From positions 159,440 through 223,439 of the forward strand of contig NW_025932549.1 of the NCBI RefSeq assembly GCF_000764305.2: a stretch of 64,000 nucleotides of DNA, written 5' to 3'. Shown here piece by piece: positions 63,101-64,000 of this stretch. Made by a program: the position numbers and the translations under genes. The notes beneath the pieces were generated by a model that saw only the letters and a program-made list of their open reading frames with translations, was not told the origin of the DNA and did not search any database. The number at the start of each line of letters is the position of its first letter. Within the stretch, counting starts at the first letter, position 1. The stretch is from Hyalella azteca. Its lineage: Eukaryota > Arthropoda > Malacostraca > Amphipoda > Hyalellidae.

Positions 63101-64000
63101 CCGGTCTTCAAATAAAATGGGATTTCGAATGATGTTCATCATAGTTTTGCAGAGTTTCAGCTGGGAACTTGGTTACTCGACAACAATTTTATCAGAACTT
63201 TCCGTTAGTTCAGCCGTGTCTAAAAACTTCGTAGCGAGTCTCTATGAAAGTCGTTTACCGTTCACGATTGCTGCTATATGTGTTGGTGGTGCTGAGGGAC
63301 TACGGATCATTTGTACTCGTGTAAGTCACTTTAGTACTGTAATTCTACTGTCTTTGGTTGGCTCTGGAACGTACACTGGGGTTCTACACATGTATTTTAC
63401 ACACTGGTTATTGTTACAATAATTGTGTTGTGCAGTGTCATAGTACTTAACAACCCGTATCTAAGCATGAACCCCCCAGATCAAACCCCCAGAAAATGAT
63501 CAAAAGTGCGGAAAATTCTTAACTAAAATTTAACAATTACTTATTAACTATGATTATCACCGAGAAATGCAAATTAAAGCTATTCCTTAACAGTAGTCGC
63601 TTGGCTTGAAAAAATTGCAACTTGTTGCGCGACATTTTTAACATGGCGGTGAAGGTAATATCGGAGCACGTTTACCTAAGCTAAGTTATCACTAAAGTTA
63701 TTGTTTCCTAGCTTGTACGCATAATCTAGATATCCTATTCAAAAAAAGTATGAGAAAAAGACTCCATTCATTTTAAATGTGCTTAAAGGCATACGGTTTT
63801 GACATGAATTATGTGTTATATTTTAAATAATGAATGGAGATTCCGTTGGAGATTCTCAACGACGCACTATTTCGAATAGAAGTTGCATTCGCTCTTGCTG
63901 ACTAAGCAGTGGTTTTGTTGGAATCTGAGTATTCCAGCTTAAAGTAGAAATTTTGATTAAAATGATTCGAGAAAAATAACCCACGCTTGGATTTCATCTT
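60146..64000. other. Non-coding stretch to the window end, with unassigned open frames
   Basis: An N lies at 60803. A GC-richer patch at 61.4-62.6 kb has frames of 69-100 codons on both strands. A 131-codon frame (63027-63422, +) is the longest in the window; a GTAAGT donor-like site occurs inside it at 63319. None contains a motif I recognise. Confidence 0.35.

Larger units (their letters stand above)
1490..64000 (+). other. Inferred first intron of the erg-type channel gene (5' part, no acceptor found)
   Basis: The intron opens with GTGAGTAA at 1490. I looked on the + strand for the next expected exon (the PAS core, which in known ergs contains a conserved Tyr-Cys-Asn-x-x-Phe-Cys stretch) and found no such translation, nor any transmembrane, pore (GFG) or cyclic-nucleotide-binding segment. 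The rest of the window is repeats, transposon remains and AT-rich DNA, which fits a very long first intron. This is inference: the intron could end inside the window at an exon I missed, or an adapter-marked join could be a false link to another locus. Confidence 0.5.

Noticed and set aside
1..64000. tRNA, rRNA and snRNA genes
   Set aside because: No tRNA B-box with a matching cloverleaf, rRNA core or snRNA signature was recognised by eye; a covariance-model scan would be decisive.

Overview
The window is AT-rich, intron-like DNA from a metazoan, most likely an arthropod. A crustacean with a large, repeat-rich genome would fit, but no species marker is visible. Evidence for this: one exon with clear animal ion-channel homology and a canonical splice donor; decayed Ty3/gypsy and Tc1/mariner-type transposons; many minisatellites; and no dense or operon-like coding. 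It is neither bacterial nor viral.

Genes. The only confidently recognised gene piece is the first coding exon of an erg-type (KCNH family) voltage-gated potassium channel, + strand, 1414-1489. It carries the N-cap of the channel's EAG domain and ends at a GTGAGT donor. No second exon was found, so most of the window (1490-64000) is best read as part of a very long first intron. Divergently, on the - strand, 668-725 looks like a signal-peptide first exon of an unidentified secreted or membrane protein; the rest of that gene should lie leftward, outside the window.

Transposons. A decayed gypsy-type reverse transcriptase fragment lies at about 2239-2735. Two internally deleted mariner-like copies lie at 15.2-16.0 kb (itself carrying an inserted MITE) and 58.27-58.86 kb. 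Five copies of a short MITE-like family lie at 3.1, 15.6, 17.3, 33.8 and 50.4 kb; three of these carry extra copies of an internal motif, in two cases as long tandem arrays. A 150-bp dispersed repeat occurs at 40.6 and 60.0 kb.

Tandem and segmental repeats. More than fifteen minisatellites are present (12- to 93-bp units), plus a 470-bp direct duplication at 30.67-31.61 kb. Two larger paralogous blocks occur: 20.4-22.8 kb with 36.9-40.2 kb (the latter also holding a shortened copy of 27.07-27.85 kb), and 41.8-42.9 kb with 44.3-45.3 kb.

Assembly quality. The Tn5 mosaic-end sequence used in Nextera libraries is present as a complete back-to-back junction at 45285-45322, as a half junction at 49030-49050 and as a 12-base remnant at 13926-13937. 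Each has a single N close by and sits in or beside a tandem repeat. Repeat lengths and local order there are not trustworthy. No novel multi-gene system is visible; the most interesting biology is the growth of tandem arrays inside MITEs and the mosaic duplications within the presumed channel intron.
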